This document shows, piece by piece, positions 39,640 to 49,599 of a stretch of DNA of 64,000 bases. The notes beneath the pieces are model-generated. The model worked only from the letters and a program-made list of their open reading frames with translations, had not been told where the DNA came from and made no database searches. The stretch is from the NCBI RefSeq assembly GCF_037478005.1, contig NZ_CP144164.1, forward strand, positions 3,286,001-3,350,000. Reading direction: 5' to 3'. The stretch's first letter is position 1. Each line of letters opens with the position of its first letter. Source of the stretch: Alteromonas sp. M12. Lineage in GTDB: Bacteria > Pseudomonadota > Gammaproteobacteria > Enterobacterales > Alteromonadaceae. Both the position numbers and the translations under genes were made by a program.

Positions 39640-40313
39640 TTTAATTTCTCCAAAACCTGTTTAGCTGCCTGTTGTTCCGCTTTCCTACGAGAACTGCCAC
39701 GACCGGATACCTTTTCAGATAGACCTTCTACCGTACAGCTAACCACAAAAATTTGGTCATGATCTTTACCTAGTACTTCGGTTACTTCGTATTCCGGCAA
39801 GGGCAACTTCCGGCCTTGGAGAAACTCCTGAAGCTGTGTTTTATTGTCTTTGGGATGAGCACTTGGATCTAAATCATTAAAACGAGAGCTGAACCAATTC
39901 AAAATTAATCGTTTACAGCAATCTAATCCTGACTCCAAATAAATTGCACCAATGATTGCTTCGACTGCATCGGCGAGTATTGAACTGCGGCGATAACCAC
40001 CACTTTTTAGCTCTCCAGAACCAAGCAGCAAAATATCTCCTAACTCAAACTCTCTACCCACTTCAGCTAAAGTTTCACCTTTCACTAAAGTCGCTCTCAT
40101 TCTGGTGAGTTTGCCCTCCGGTTGAAGAGGGAAACGTTTGAATAGTTCTTCGGCCACGACTAGACCTAACACGGCATCACCTAGGTATTCCAAACGTTCG
40201 TTGTGGACATTCTTGTAACTACGATGAGTTAACGCCAAGGTTAGGTTATCAGCATCTAAAAATTGGTAGCCGATACGATCATAGAGTTTTTGATATGAAG
40301 GGTTTAGCGACAT
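39636..40313 (-). CDS. rnc: Ribonuclease III
   Basis: Double-strand RNA endonuclease for rRNA and mRNA processing. The catalytic signature ERLEYLGDA is at residues 39-47. A C-terminal dsRNA-binding domain has [21 protein letters not shown]. 225 residues, as in the family. It directly abuts lepB (0-base gap). Confidence 0.99.
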   Translation of the reverse strand: MSLNPSYQKLYDRIGYQFLDADNLTLALTHRSYKNVHNERLEYLGDAVLGLVVAEELFKRFPLQPEGKLTRMRATLVKGETLAEVGREFELGDILLLGSGELKSGGYRRSSILADAVEAIIGAIYLESGLDCCKRLILNWFSSRFNDLDPSAHPKDNKTQLQEFLQGRKLPLPEYEVTEVLGKDHDQIFVVSCTVEGLSEKVSGRGSSRRKAEQQAAKQVLEKLK

Positions 40314-41210
40314 TTATTCAATGCCACCCACACGCTCAAAACGCACACCGGTAGGAATCCATGTTGGTAAAAAGTCCTCTTGGGCACGTTCAAATTCAAA
40401 ACTAATCCAAATGGCGACCGCTTTACCAACTAAATGGTCATCTGAAACGAATCCCCAAAAGCGGCCATCTTCGCTGTTGTCGCGGTTATCACCCATAACA
40501 AAATAATTTCCTTCAGGGACAACCCACTCACCTATTTTGGTGCCACGTTGCTCATAATATCGACTGATATCATCAAGCCTTCTTGGAAAAATTAAGATCT
40601 CATGATTAACATCACCTAGTTGCTCACTTAGCTTATTAATCTGATAACCTTGATAGTTGTACTGCCCTAAAAAGTCTCTTTCCACTTTGTACTCAGGCAA
40701 ACAATTTTCACCTGTAGGACATGCAGGTTTGATATAAAGATCTTTTGAGGAATAACTGATGGTATCACCAGGTAATCCCACTACTCGCTTAATGTAATCC
40801 AATTTAGGGTTTTCTGGATATTTGAAAACAACCACATCACCGCGTTCAGGTTCCCCAGTTTCAATAAATTTAGTACGTGTAACAGGGTCTTTCAATCCGT
40901 AGGAAAACTTTTCCACTAAAATGAAATCCCCGACTAATAATGTTGGCATCATTGAACCAGAAGGGATCTGGAAAGGTTCATACAAGAATGAGCGTAAAAT
41001 GAGTACAAAGGCAATTACCGGAAAAATTTGCTGAGCGGTATCTACGATATAAGGAATCGGTAGCTCAGCCCCTTCAGGCAATGGATTACCATCATTCGCT
41101 GCAACCACTTTTTGCCGACGTTTTGGTGCAAATACCTTTGCATCTATCAACCAAATTAAGCCTGATGCAACAGTTAAAAAAACTAGAAAGAGTGAAAAGT
41201 AATTTGCCAT
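40314..41210 (-). CDS. lepB: Signal peptidase I
   Basis: Inner-membrane protease that removes signal peptides. There is a first transmembrane segment at residues 4-22 and a second near 62-75. The catalytic Ser86 is in PSGSMMPTL and Lys141 in DYIKRVVGLPGD. The GDNRDNSEDGRFWG box is also present. 298 residues, somewhat shorter than E. coli LepB (324). Directly adjoins lepA and rnc. Confidence 0.98.
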   Translation of the reverse strand: MANYFSLFLVFLTVASGLIWLIDAKVFAPKRRQKVVAANDGNPLPEGAELPIPYIVDTAQQIFPVIAFVLILRSFLYEPFQIPSGSMMPTLLVGDFILVEKFSYGLKDPVTRTKFIETGEPERGDVVVFKYPENPKLDYIKRVVGLPGDTISYSSKDLYIKPACPTGENCLPEYKVERDFLGQYNYQGYQINKLSEQLGDVNHEILIFPRRLDDISRYYEQRGTKIGEWVVPEGNYFVMGDNRDNSEDGRFWGFVSDDHLVGKAVAIWISFEFERAQEDFLPTWIPTGVRFERVGGIE

Positions 41211-43007
41211 TTATTTTCCTACCTTGAGTACGGCTAAAAATGCATCCTGCGGTAACTCTACATTACCCACTTGCTTCATACGTTTTTTACCTTCTTTTTG
41301 CTTCTGTAAAAGCTTTTTCTTACGACTCACATCACCACCGTAACACTTGGCTATAACGTTTTTACGAAGTTGTTTTATCGTGCTGCGGGCAATCACGTGA
41401 TTACCTATGGCCGCTTGAATCGCGATATCAAACATTTGTCTGGGGATCAGCTCTTGTAATTTTTCAACTAAATCACGACCGCGCCCTTGAGCATTATCTT
41501 TATGGGTAATGACCGCTAACGCGTCAACTCGCTCACCATTTATTAAAATATCTAAGCGTACCATGTCAGCAGGGCTAAACTTAACAAAGTTATAATCTAG
41601 CGATGCAAATCCACGGCTGGTTGATTTCAAACGGTCGAAGAAGTCCATAACGACTTCGGCCATGGGCAATTCGTAAATAACCGCTACCTGTTTGCCGTGG
41701 TACGTCATATTGGTTTGCACGCCACGCTTTTCGATACATAGGGTAATAACGTTGCCCAAATAATCTTGCGGCACCAAAATATGCGCTTCAACAATCGGTT
41801 CGCGAATTTGTGCAATGTCGTTAATAGGTGGCAATTTAGAAGGATTATCTACCTTGAGTAACTCGCCTTTGGTGGTTTCAACTTCATACACCACCGTTGG
41901 CGCTGTGGTAATCAAGTCTAGATCGTATTCTCTTTCTAAACGTTCTTGAATGATCTCCATGTGCAGCATACCCAAGAATCCAATACGGAATCCAAAGCCC
42001 AGTGCAGATGAACTTTCAGGTTCATAAAACAATGACGCATCATTTAAGGTCAGTTTCGCCAAAGCATCGCGAAAATCTTCGTATTCATCTGAGCTAACCG
42101 GGAACAAACCAGCATATACTTGTGGTTTAATTTTTTGGAAACCAGGTAGTGCCTTCTCAGCAGGATTTTTAGCTAAGGTAATTGTATCGCCAACAGGTGC
42201 ACCTTGAATATCTTTAATACCCGCAATGATGTAACCCACTTCACCGGTTTTAAGCTCGCCTGTCTTGGTTTGTTTAGGGGTGAATATGCCCACATTGTCA
42301 ACTTGATGTACCGCACCATTTGACATGATTTGTATTTTGTCTTTAGCGGTTAGCTTGCCTTCCATTACCCGCACTAAAGACACAACACCTTGATAGTTAT
42401 CAAACCAAGAATCGACAATAAGCGCTTTTAGTGGTGCGTCAGGGTCACCTTCAGGAGGAGGAACTTGACGAACAATCACCTCCAGAACATCTTCAATCCC
42501 AACCCCAGTTTTGGCAGAGCAGCGCACTGCATCGATAGCATCAATTCCTACGATATCTTCTATTTCTTCGGCAACGCGATCAGGCTCAGCTTGAGGAAGA
42601 TCAATTTTATTTAGAATAGGAACCACTTCCATATCTAAATCGATGGCGGTATAACAGTTTGCTAATGTCTGCGCTTCAACACCTTGCCCCGCATCTACAA
42701 CTAATAGCGCGCCTTCACATGCTGCTAGTGAACGAGATACTTCATAGGTAAAATCAACATGTCCTGGCGTATCGATGAAATTTAACTGGTAAGTTTCACC
42801 ATCTTTAGCAGTGTAATTTAAGGTCACACTTTGGGCTTTTATCGTAATACCCCGTTCCCGCTCAATGTCCATAGAATCCAAGACTTGCTCAGACATCTCA
42901 CGTTGGGTCAAACCGCCACAATGCTGAATAAGTCGATCCGAAAGGGTCGATTTACCATGGTCAATATGGGCTATTATGGAAAAGTTACGAATGTGCTTAT
43001 GTTGCAT
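41211..43007 (-). CDS. lepA: Elongation factor 4
   Basis: Ribosomal GTPase EF4. It has the G1 motif [15 protein letters not shown]2 RGITIKAQ, G3 DTPGHVDF, G4 NKIDLP and the C-terminal basic domain [16 protein letters not shown] typical of LepA. 598 residues. It is the first gene of the lepA-lepB-rnc-era unit, with a hairpin in its leader at 43035-43064. Confidence 0.99.
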   Translation of the reverse strand: MQHKHIRNFSIIAHIDHGKSTLSDRLIQHCGGLTQREMSEQVLDSMDIERERGITIKAQSVTLNYTAKDGETYQLNFIDTPGHVDFTYEVSRSLAACEGALLVVDAGQGVEAQTLANCYTAIDLDMEVVPILNKIDLPQAEPDRVAEEIEDIVGIDAIDAVRCSAKTGVGIEDVLEVIVRQVPPPEGDPDAPLKALIVDSWFDNYQGVVSLVRVMEGKLTAKDKIQIMSNGAVHQVDNVGIFTPKQTKTGELKTGEVGYIIAGIKDIQGAPVGDTITLAKNPAEKALPGFQKIKPQVYAGLFPVSSDEYEDFRDALAKLTLNDASLFYEPESSSALGFGFRIGFLGMLHMEIIQERLEREYDLDLITTAPTVVYEVETTKGELLKVDNPSKLPPINDIAQIREPIVEAHILVPQDYLGNVITLCIEKRGVQTNMTYHGKQVAVIYELPMAEVVMDFFDRLKSTSRGFASLDYNFVKFSPADMVRLDILINGERVDALAVITHKDNAQGRGRDLVEKLQELIPRQMFDIAIQAAIGNHVIARSTIKQLRKNVIAKCYGGDVSRKKKLLQKQKEGKKRMKQVGNVELPQDAFLAVLKVGK

Positions 43008-43030
43008 AGTTTAAGACTGTTACCTACAGC

Positions 43031-43068
43031 TAGCGTTCCTACCTCTTAATAAATGAGTAGGAACTAGT
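43031..43068 (-). other. Hairpin upstream of lepA
   Basis: GTTCCTAC (43035-43042) pairs with GTAGGAAC (43057-43064), and flanking CTAG bases extend the symmetry. The stem lies 28-60 bases before the lepA start, within the 259-base gap to rseC. It may be a leader structure or a terminator for rseC readthrough. Confidence 0.45.
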
Positions 43069-43266
43069 AAAAAAATATTTGGCGGGGATTTTACAGTGTT
43101 CTGGTGCACATTGCGATAATGTTCTGACGAATACCCGAACAATTGATTTTAATGCATAGCGATAAAGGGATTTTTAGTAAAGTATATAGGTCAAGAATGA
43201 TTCGACGCTAACATCTTTTGCACTGCACATCGGTTTAATTAAGCCGCTCTTTTTTAACCCATTGGA

Positions 43267-43743
43267 TCACTTTAGGTTAGTGATTGTTGGGGTGTCTTGA
43301 GCCGGTAAAATAGCCAATAATTTAGGTTGGAACCTATTCGTATTTGGCTGATTTGCATATTGTTTAAGATATTTAAAAGTGATAAATGTGGTAATAAAAG
43401 CAGCTCCTACAACCCAAAGCTCATGCTTTAAGTCAATTAATGGCAACAAATATTGAGCGCCAATTGCGGTAGCAATCATCACCACTAGTGGCAATAAATA
43501 AATTAATGCAGAAGCGGTCAAAAGTTGATTTTCCGCCACCCCAAGTTTTACTCTTTGCCCTACCTTCGCCGCTTGATGGCACCTGAGGATGAGTTGTTCT
43601 TTCTTCGGTGTAAAAACTTTGGCAACAACACCAGTACCGCAGTTATCTTGCGCCTGACAACCGCCACATGTTGACTTTACTTCAGTTTCAACCCAAATAT
43701 GATCTTTATCTACTGCAGTAATAACGCCAATTTCTTCAATCAC
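43267..43743 (-). CDS. rseC: SoxR-reducing / sigma-E regulatory protein RseC
   Basis: Inner-membrane protein with an N-terminal cysteine cluster (TCGGCQAQDNCGTG, about residues 25-38) and two transmembrane helices near residues 77-120. It is the fourth gene of rpoE-rseA-rseB-rseC. In E. coli RseC contributes to SoxR reduction. 158 residues. It starts next to the rseB stop. Confidence 0.93.
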   Translation of the reverse strand: MIEEIGVITAVDKDHIWVETEVKSTCGGCQAQDNCGTGVVAKVFTPKKEQLILRCHQAAKVGQRVKLGVAENQLLTASALIYLLPLVVMIATAIGAQYLLPLIDLKHELWVVGAAFITTFITFKYLKQYANQPNTNRFQPKLLAILPAQDTPTITNLK

Positions 43744-43744
43744 T

Positions 43745-44743
43745 TTATTGCACCTGTGTTACCGAAGTAGCAATAGAATTAGCTGTACTGGCTGGAATTT
43801 TGCCAATCACCGTAACCAAAACAGCTCCCTGTTTTCTTGAATAATAAATATCTGAACCAAAGCGTGCAACGATATCACTTTCCGCTGAAGAAGCCGTTGC
43901 TTGTTGCATATAAACTGAAATATCAACTAAGCCATCACTTAACATTAAATATTCTAGCAAACCTGAATTATCAGGAAGCTGACGAACAGTATGTTTTATT
44001 TGTTGCATACCAACGGGAATAAACTCAACTTGCCAATGTTGCTCTGTATCTTCGACTGGCGCCAGCTCGATTACAGCAGGCATAGTTGCTGTTTCTAATT
44101 TGGCGAAATAAGGATCTGGTTGTTCAGTAACGCTTAACGCTGTAACTTGAATTTGTTCAACTTTTTGACCATTCAAATCAACCACGTTGATTTTTAACGG
44201 TAAACCCGTTTGTTGATCTAACCACAGATTATAGCCAAAACGGCTTTTATCTTTGCTTATCATACGAATTTGTTGCGCTGCTTTACCGGAAATTCGACTT
44301 TTTCCGATTATCACAAAGTCATAAGAACTTAATAAAGATTTCGGATCTGTTAACAGCACATTCGGCATAGGTCCAATGATATACCCTGAAGCTAAGCTAT
44401 AAGGTGTGCGGTGAGACTCGAAATAACTGACCTTTTCACCAACCCGAACAACTTCGCGGCCCGGCCCATTCAACTGATCTAACTGCTCCATCTCAATGCC
44501 ATCTTGGTTAACACCATGACGCCACAGATAAGGTTGCGGATCCGCACCAGGTTTAGACAAAACATAAGAAGCAGTGTAATTAAGATTTGCTTTAGCATCT
44601 GCCATTTTATCTAGCCACATTAAAACGTTTGGATCTTGAATTAATCCAACTTGTGCACTAGCCAATTTGACACAACTAAAAAATAGAAAAGCAGCCCAAA
44701 GATAGTTGGGCTGCAGAAAGTATTTATTCAGGAAGTTTCTCAC
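43745..44743 (-). CDS. rseB: Sigma-E regulatory protein RseB
   Basis: Periplasmic protein that shields RseA from cleavage and senses misfolded envelope components. It has an N-terminal signal peptide (LWAAFLFFSCVKLASAQ) and a MucB/RseB fold that includes NLNYTASYVLSKPG and ISKDKSRFGYNLWLDQQTGLPLK. The GTG at 44743 is the only start that keeps the signal peptide, and it overlaps rseA by 20 bases. 332 residues. Confidence 0.93.
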   Translation of the reverse strand: MRNFLNKYFLQPNYLWAAFLFFSCVKLASAQVGLIQDPNVLMWLDKMADAKANLNYTASYVLSKPGADPQPYLWRHGVNQDGIEMEQLDQLNGPGREVVRVGEKVSYFESHRTPYSLASGYIIGPMPNVLLTDPKSLLSSYDFVIIGKSRISGKAAQQIRMISKDKSRFGYNLWLDQQTGLPLKINVVDLNGQKVEQIQVTALSVTEQPDPYFAKLETATMPAVIELAPVEDTEQHWQVEFIPVGMQQIKHTVRQLPDNSGLLEYLMLSDGLVDISVYMQQATASSAESDIVARFGSDIYYSRKQGAVLVTVIGKIPASTANSIATSVTQVQ

Positions 44744-45347
44744 GTTCTTGGTTTACTTCTGGTTGATTAGCTTCAGTTTTAACTTCATCTACCAAAGCAC
44801 TTTCGTCTTGCAGATAACGTTGGCTATCTTTGAGCAAGACTTGCTCCATGTGGTCGTTGATAAACGCGTTAATACGACGTTGGTGGTCACGAACACTTAC
44901 CGCTGGTGTAACCTGCGTTTGTTCCAAGCTTACCGGAGATAATCCCCCTTGTATGCCAGGGTATGACGCTGGTGCAGGATTAAAAATCTGTTGATCTTCT
45001 TGATTAAGCTGCTGCACACCGACAACCACTGCAACGGCAACAGAAGCTGCTATTGCTAATTGCCCGCCGGAACGAACTAGTGGGACCACATTGCTGATAA
45101 CCGGTAAATCACGCCAAGTACGTTTAGGCGCTAAAATAGCAGGTTCAGACTCCAACGCAGCGGCAATAGATGCGCTTATGTCAAAATCCGCGCTTATTGG
45201 CATTTCTTTACGCATAGATTGACGAATAATGTGATAACGCTGCCATTTGGCACCCATTTCATCATCATTGAGGATATTCGAGACAAAGTTATCATCTTGA
45301 CTCTCACCGTCAATAAATGCCGACAAATTTTCATGCTTATGCGTCAT
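44724..45347 (-). CDS. rseA: Anti-sigma-E factor RseA
   Basis: Membrane anti-sigma factor. The N-terminal cytoplasmic domain (MTHKHENLSAFIDGESQDD) binds RpoE. One transmembrane segment near residue 95-113 (GGQLAIAASVAVAVVVGV) is followed by a periplasmic tail that binds RseB. The ATG at 45347 was chosen because AGGAA lies 7-8 bases upstream. The frame from 45383 adds 12 residues. 207 residues. Overlaps rseB by 20 bases. Confidence 0.95.
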   Translation of the reverse strand: MTHKHENLSAFIDGESQDDNFVSNILNDDEMGAKWQRYHIIRQSMRKEMPISADFDISASIAAALESEPAILAPKRTWRDLPVISNVVPLVRSGGQLAIAASVAVAVVVGVQQLNQEDQQIFNPAPASYPGIQGGLSPVSLEQTQVTPAVSVRDHQRRINAFINDHMEQVLLKDSQRYLQDESALVDEVKTEANQPEVNQEREKLPE

Positions 45348-45404
45348 AAAAGGTTCCTGAATTAACGCTTCATTCTTCAACATTTTTTTACAAATGTCAT
45401 TTAT

Positions 45405-45983
45405 TTATCTTTCTAAGAGCGGGTTTAAGACTTTATCTATCGCCTCTCGCGCTCTAAAAATTCTTGATCGAACTGTTCCAACTGGGCAGTCCATCACATT
45501 GGCTATGTCTTCATAGCTCAACCCTTCCAACTCACGTAATGTTATAGCCATGCGTAAATCTTCGGGCAATTTATCCAGTGTATCAAATAACACTTTTTCA
45601 AGTTCTTCTGACATCAGACTGCGTTCAGGGGAGTTTTGTTCCTTTAACGCATCACTTCCGTCGTAATAATCTGCTTCTTCTGCATCCACATCACTGGCAG
45701 GGGGTTTTCTTCCCTGCGAAACTAAATAATTCTTTGCACTGTTAACCGCAATTCTGTAAAGCCAAGTGTAAAATGCACTTTCGCCCCGAAAGTTAGGTAA
45801 AGCTCTATAAGCTTTAATAAACGCTTCTTGGGTCACATCAGCTACATCACCTGAATTTTTGACATAACGTGAAACCAAATGCGCGACTTTGTGTTGGTAC
45901 TTAGTGACCAACAAACCAAACGCATTTTTATCTCCGCGCTGCACTTTTTCAACAATCTGTTGATCCGTTATCTGCTCGCTCAT
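45405..45983 (-). CDS. rpoE: RNA polymerase sigma-E factor
   Basis: ECF sigma factor for envelope stress. Region 2 contains VTQEAFIKAYRALPNFRGESAFYTWLYRIA, and region 4 contains LPEDLRMAITLRELEGLSYEDIANVMDCPVGTVRSRIFRARE. The ATG at 45983 (MSEQITDQQIVEKVQRGD) aligns with E. coli RpoE and gives 192 residues. AAGGAG lies 11 bases upstream. Its promoter region contains a sigma-E promoter match, so the operon is autoregulated. Confidence 0.98.
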   Translation of the reverse strand: MSEQITDQQIVEKVQRGDKNAFGLLVTKYQHKVAHLVSRYVKNSGDVADVTQEAFIKAYRALPNFRGESAFYTWLYRIAVNSAKNYLVSQGRKPPASDVDAEEADYYDGSDALKEQNSPERSLMSEELEKVLFDTLDKLPEDLRMAITLRELEGLSYEDIANVMDCPVGTVRSRIFRAREAIDKVLNPLLER

Positions 45984-46035
45984 TCGAGCCATCACTCCTT
46001 ATACAAATACTACCACGGCTCCTGCAAGCACAAAT

Positions 46036-46063
46036 ATAGACTGTGCGTTTTGCGAAAAGTTCG
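46036..46063 (-). promoter_or_regulatory. Sigma-E type promoter of rpoE
   Basis: On the minus strand GAACTT (46058-46063) is followed after 15 bases by GTCTATA (46036-46042), close to the sigma-E consensus GAACTT-N15/16-TCTRA. It lies about 55 bases before the rpoE start, as in E. coli rpoE P2. Confidence 0.75.
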
Positions 46064-46166
46064 ATTTAAATTAAATTATTACAAACTTTCTATTCAAAGG
46101 CTTATTTTCACAAGCTGTCAATTCTGATAGGGTCTGCAAATTAATTCCAATTGGCTATTGTACTAT

Positions 46167-47789
46167 ATGAGCTCTACTGTTGAACATCGTTGTGACGTTT
46201 TGATTATTGGAAGTGGCGCGGCAGGCCTTTCTTTAGCATTAAAGTTAGCTGACAAATATAATGTAATAGTACTAAGTAAAAGTACATTGTCAGAGGGCTC
46301 TACCCGGTATGCACAAGGCGGTATAGCCGCTGTATTTGATGAACAAGACTCTATCGAATCCCATGTAAAAGATACCCTTGAAGCGGGGGCTGGGCTGTGT
46401 GAAGAGGACGCTGTTCGCTTTACCGCTAAACAAGCTAAACAGTGTATGCAGTGGTTAATTAATTACGGTGTTCCCTTCGATCAGGAAAAAGATGAACAAG
46501 GAAACGCCCGTTATCATTTAACCAGAGAAGGCGGACATAGCCACCGTCGAATTTTACATGCAGCCGATGCAACAGGCTTCGCAGTGCAAACTTCATTGCA
46601 AGAAGCCGTTATGCAGCATCCCAACATTCATCTGTTCGAACGTTACAATGCTATCGATTTAGTCCGTCATGAAGGCGCTCCCAATCAATGTTTGGGCGCA
46701 TATGTATGGAACCGTAAAAAAGAACATGTTGAATTTATCCGCAGTCGTTTTACGGCGCTAGCAACAGGCGGTGCCAGTAAGGTCTACCAATATACATCGA
46801 ATCCTGATGTTTCCAGCGGTGACGGTATCGCAATGGCTTGGCGTGCAGGTTGTTCTGTGGCAAATATGGAATTCAATCAATTTCATCCAACCTGTTTGTT
46901 CCACCCTGAAGCCAAAAACTTCCTCATTACCGAAGCGCTAAGAGGAGAAGGTGCATTTTTATGTCATGCAGATGGCAGCAAATTTATGCATAAATTTGAT
47001 CCCAGAGGCGATTTAGCACCTCGAGATATTGTCGCACGGGCGATAGATTTCGAAATGAAACGCCTAGGAAAGGACTGCATGTATTTAGACATCAGTCATA
47101 AATCCGCAGATTTCATTGTGAAACATTTTCCCAATATTTATCGAAAGTGTCGTTCTTTAGGTATAGACATTACGCGCCACCCTATTCCTGTCGTACCAGC
47201 AGCCCATTATAGTTGTGGTGGTGTAAAAACCGATTTTAATGCAAAGACAGATTTAGATAACTTATATGCCATAGGTGAAGTCGCCTACACGGGTTTGCAT
47301 GGTGCGAACCGCATGGCCAGTAATTCGCTACTGGAATGCGTTGTCTTTGCGCATGCCGCCGCCAATGATATTTTATCCAAAGCAGATATGCCGGTTTTCG
47401 AACAATCGATTCCGGCATGGGATGAAAGTCAAGTGGGCAACTCAGATGAGGAAGTAGTGATTCAACATAACTGGCATGAGCTGCGTCTATTTATGTGGGA
47501 TTACGTTGGTATAGTGCGCACCAATAAACGATTAGAACGAGCGCTTCGTAGAATAGAATTGTTGCAACAAGAAATTCATGATTATTATGCTAACTTCCGA
47601 GTGAGCAATAATTTACTGGAGTTGCGAAACCTAGTCACAGTGGCAGAACTCATCGTTCGCTGTGCCATGAGTCGCAAAGAAAGTCGCGGACTGCATTATA
47701 ACCTTGATTACCCAGATACCTTGGAAAAGGCCGAAGTAACCGTTCTTGCAGGCCGAAGCAGCACACCATCTCGACGACTGGACTCTTAA
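46167..47789 (+). CDS. nadB: L-aspartate oxidase
   Basis: FAD enzyme that makes iminoaspartate for NAD synthesis. The Rossmann motif [14 protein letters not shown] is near residue 13. [28 protein letters not shown] and [15 protein letters not shown] are family blocks. 540 residues (E. coli 540). The ATG at 46167 was chosen over an in-frame TTG or GTG at 46158, although no good ribosome binding site is visible. It is divergent from rpoE, as in E. coli. Confidence 0.98.
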   Translation: MSSTVEHRCDVLIIGSGAAGLSLALKLADKYNVIVLSKSTLSEGSTRYAQGGIAAVFDEQDSIESHVKDTLEAGAGLCEEDAVRFTAKQAKQCMQWLINYGVPFDQEKDEQGNARYHLTREGGHSHRRILHAADATGFAVQTSLQEAVMQHPNIHLFERYNAIDLVRHEGAPNQCLGAYVWNRKKEHVEFIRSRFTALATGGASKVYQYTSNPDVSSGDGIAMAWRAGCSVANMEFNQFHPTCLFHPEAKNFLITEALRGEGAFLCHADGSKFMHKFDPRGDLAPRDIVARAIDFEMKRLGKDCMYLDISHKSADFIVKHFPNIYRKCRSLGIDITRHPIPVVPAAHYSCGGVKTDFNAKTDLDNLYAIGEVAYTGLHGANRMASNSLLECVVFAHAAANDILSKADMPVFEQSIPAWDESQVGNSDEEVVIQHNWHELRLFMWDYVGIVRTNKRLERALRRIELLQQEIHDYYANFRVSNNLLELRNLVTVAELIVRCAMSRKESRGLHYNLDYPDTLEKAEVTVLAGRSSTPSRRLDS

Positions 47790-47803
47790 CCGGTCGTACT
47801 ATT

Positions 47804-47840
47804 GATTAATAATAGGAAGGTTACCGGCCTATTATTAATC
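47804..47840. terminator. Perfect 13-bp hairpin between nadB and the MaoC gene
   Basis: GATTAATAATAGG and CCTATTATTAATC enclose an 11-base loop, between convergent genes. It lacks a clean T-run, but position and symmetry suit a bidirectional terminator. Confidence 0.6.
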
Positions 47841-47854
47841 TCTCTGCATTTTCG

Positions 47855-48694
47855 CTAAAACGTCATTTGTCCTTGCAAATGACACACCTTAGCGTCATCA
47901 CTGGTCAGCGAGAATTGAGTAACAGCAGTGTCGTCGTCTGATTTCCACAAAGATACATTAGATGGCAAAAACAATGGCTTTATAAAGTTAACTGCAACGC
48001 TGAACTCATCGCCAATATGTTCTTGAAACTCTGAAATACTCCTCGCCTTGCTCCACATTCCGTGAGCAATGGCCGACTTAAAACCAAATAATTTGGCGCT
48101 GGTTTGACTCAAGTGTATTGGATTAAAATCGCCAGAAACTTTGCCATACTTGCGGCCAACAGCAGAATCACAATGCCATTGATTAACAGGTGATGAGCCG
48201 CTTTGTAGCTGGTAAGGTCGAGAATGGGATTTTCCACTGAAGGATTTTTTATCAACCGCTAATAGCTCACTCTCTGAGTGCCATATTAGTTGCTGTTGCT
48301 GATAACATTTAGATTCTATTTTGAAGCTAATGCCTTTTATACGTCGTTCAAAGCTAACTATGTTACTTTCTAGTTCCACATTCATTGAAAGATCTAGCGC
48401 AGTAAGAACGTCGATCTTATTGCTTAAGTGGACAATGCCCAAAAGCGCAAAAGGAAATCGGTCATCAAGCATTAACTGCATATGTTGTTTGAAGGCATAC
48501 AAATGTAAAAAACAAGGATGTAATGGGGTTGATAGCGTTTCTTGCCAGTGCACGATTTTGTGGTAAGCCTGTATTTTCGATTCATCTACCCTACCGAGCT
48601 TCTGACGAACGCCCAGTTCTACATTCGGTAAAAGTGCAGAATCGAACACCAAAGGTTGGCTTCTTTTTAGCCCCGCTTTTAGGAAATCCAACAT
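47855..48694 (-). CDS. MaoC-like (R)-enoyl hydratase / acyl dehydratase
   Basis: Hot-dog fold protein of 279 residues. The C-terminal half carries the hydratase signature GKVSGDFNPIHLSQTSAKLFGF...AIAHGMW (about residues 183-215), with the Asp/His pair D-x4-H typical of MaoC hydratases. The N-terminal half resembles a second, degenerate hot-dog domain. A role in fatty-acid or acyl-CoA metabolism is likely but the substrate is unknown. It shares its strand with ygfX and sdhE 26 bases upstream, possibly as one unit. Confidence 0.8.
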   Translation of the reverse strand: MLDFLKAGLKRSQPLVFDSALLPNVELGVRQKLGRVDESKIQAYHKIVHWQETLSTPLHPCFLHLYAFKQHMQLMLDDRFPFALLGIVHLSNKIDVLTALDLSMNVELESNIVSFERRIKGISFKIESKCYQQQQLIWHSESELLAVDKKSFSGKSHSRPYQLQSGSSPVNQWHCDSAVGRKYGKVSGDFNPIHLSQTSAKLFGFKSAIAHGMWSKARSISEFQEHIGDEFSVAVNFIKPLFLPSNVSLWKSDDDTAVTQFSLTSDDAKVCHLQGQMTF

Positions 48695-48720
48695 ATTTAA
48701 TTAATCACTCTTCAAACACA

Positions 48721-49167
48721 TTAACTGTCCAATGATTGTTGCTGGCAGCGCAGAACAATGCGACATAGTCGTCTGAAATCATGCTCAGAAACTTGGTCTT
48801 TGGCTAGCCACATAAACATTGGCGGTTTATTAAGTATACTTTTTTGAAAGTGCAAGCAGATAAAAGCACCGCAAATTTTACTTTTTTGGCTGATTCGATA
48901 GCATCCTGAGGAAGCGCCTTGCAACCAATTCACTTCGCCAACAGAACTCAGACTCATGACGCTTATCGAAGCTTCGCCTTGGGTTTTGAATATCCAGCGA
49001 ATGCCGAATAACAATGTAACAAGCGTTGCGATAGTTTGTAGCATGATTTGCGCAGGAATCACCGAGGCTTTCCAGAACCAAAAGGTTAACATCAAAAAGC
49101 TTATCCAACTGATTTGCAGGCAAATCATTAGACGGCTCTTTGCAATGCTAATTCTATACTTTGACAC
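48721..49167 (-). CDS. ygfX: YgfX (CptA) family membrane protein
   Basis: About 148 residues with two N-terminal transmembrane segments (LQISWISFLMLTFWFW and IMLQTIATLVTLLFGIRW) and a small basic C-terminal domain. Next to sdhE, this fits YgfX, the sdhE partner described in E. coli as affecting cell division proteins. The fit rests on topology and gene order more than on motifs. It overlaps sdhE by 14 bases. Confidence 0.8.
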   Translation of the reverse strand: MSKYRISIAKSRLMICLQISWISFLMLTFWFWKASVIPAQIMLQTIATLVTLLFGIRWIFKTQGEASISVMSLSSVGEVNWLQGASSGCYRISQKSKICGAFICLHFQKSILNKPPMFMWLAKDQVSEHDFRRLCRIVLRCQQQSLDS

Positions 49168-49405
49168 GACTCAAGATATGTTCAACCATTTGCGCAAGTT
49201 CGGGATCTTCGCACTCTTGATGCCCCATGAACCATGCAAATAAATCAGGATCATCACTGGTCAATAAACGTTCAAACACCAATTGTTGAGATTCATCTAA
49301 ATCGTCAAAGGCTTCCTCAACAAACGGCATAAAAAGGACGTCAAGTTCAAGCATGCCTCGTCGACATGCCCACTTCAATCTAGACACTCTTTTTTTATCA
49401 AACAT
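49154..49405 (-). CDS. sdhE: FAD assembly factor SdhE
   Basis: Small protein that promotes covalent FAD attachment to succinate dehydrogenase. The conserved opening KRVSRLKWACRRGMLELDVLFMPF contains the RGxxE element that contacts the flavoprotein. The ATG at 49405 with GGAG 5-6 bases upstream gives 83 residues (E. coli 88). A frame from 49456 would add 17 hydrophobic residues not seen in the family. It is divergent from ygfZ, the usual arrangement. Confidence 0.95.
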   Translation of the reverse strand: MFDKKRVSRLKWACRRGMLELDVLFMPFVEEAFDDLDESQQLVFERLLTSDDPDLFAWFMGHQECEDPELAQMVEHILSRVKV

Positions 49406-49599
49406 CCTGGCTCCAGGTAATAACATTAAACAAAATGGGATAGCTATTTTACTCAACAGAGTCTTGCATAATTAGCTTACGGCAATTGTATTCTGATTAT
49501 CGTAAAAAATCTCAGACAAATTAACGATAGACTTGCATCTGAGTCGCAAAACCCCATTATAGTGGACAAGATAGATAGATTAACAAGGTATTAGCAAAT

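Noticed and set aside
43230..43256. CGGTTTAATTAAGCCG followed by TTTTTT near the rseC stop
   Set aside because: It would act as a terminator on the plus strand, where no gene ends, and the stem is short with a mismatch.
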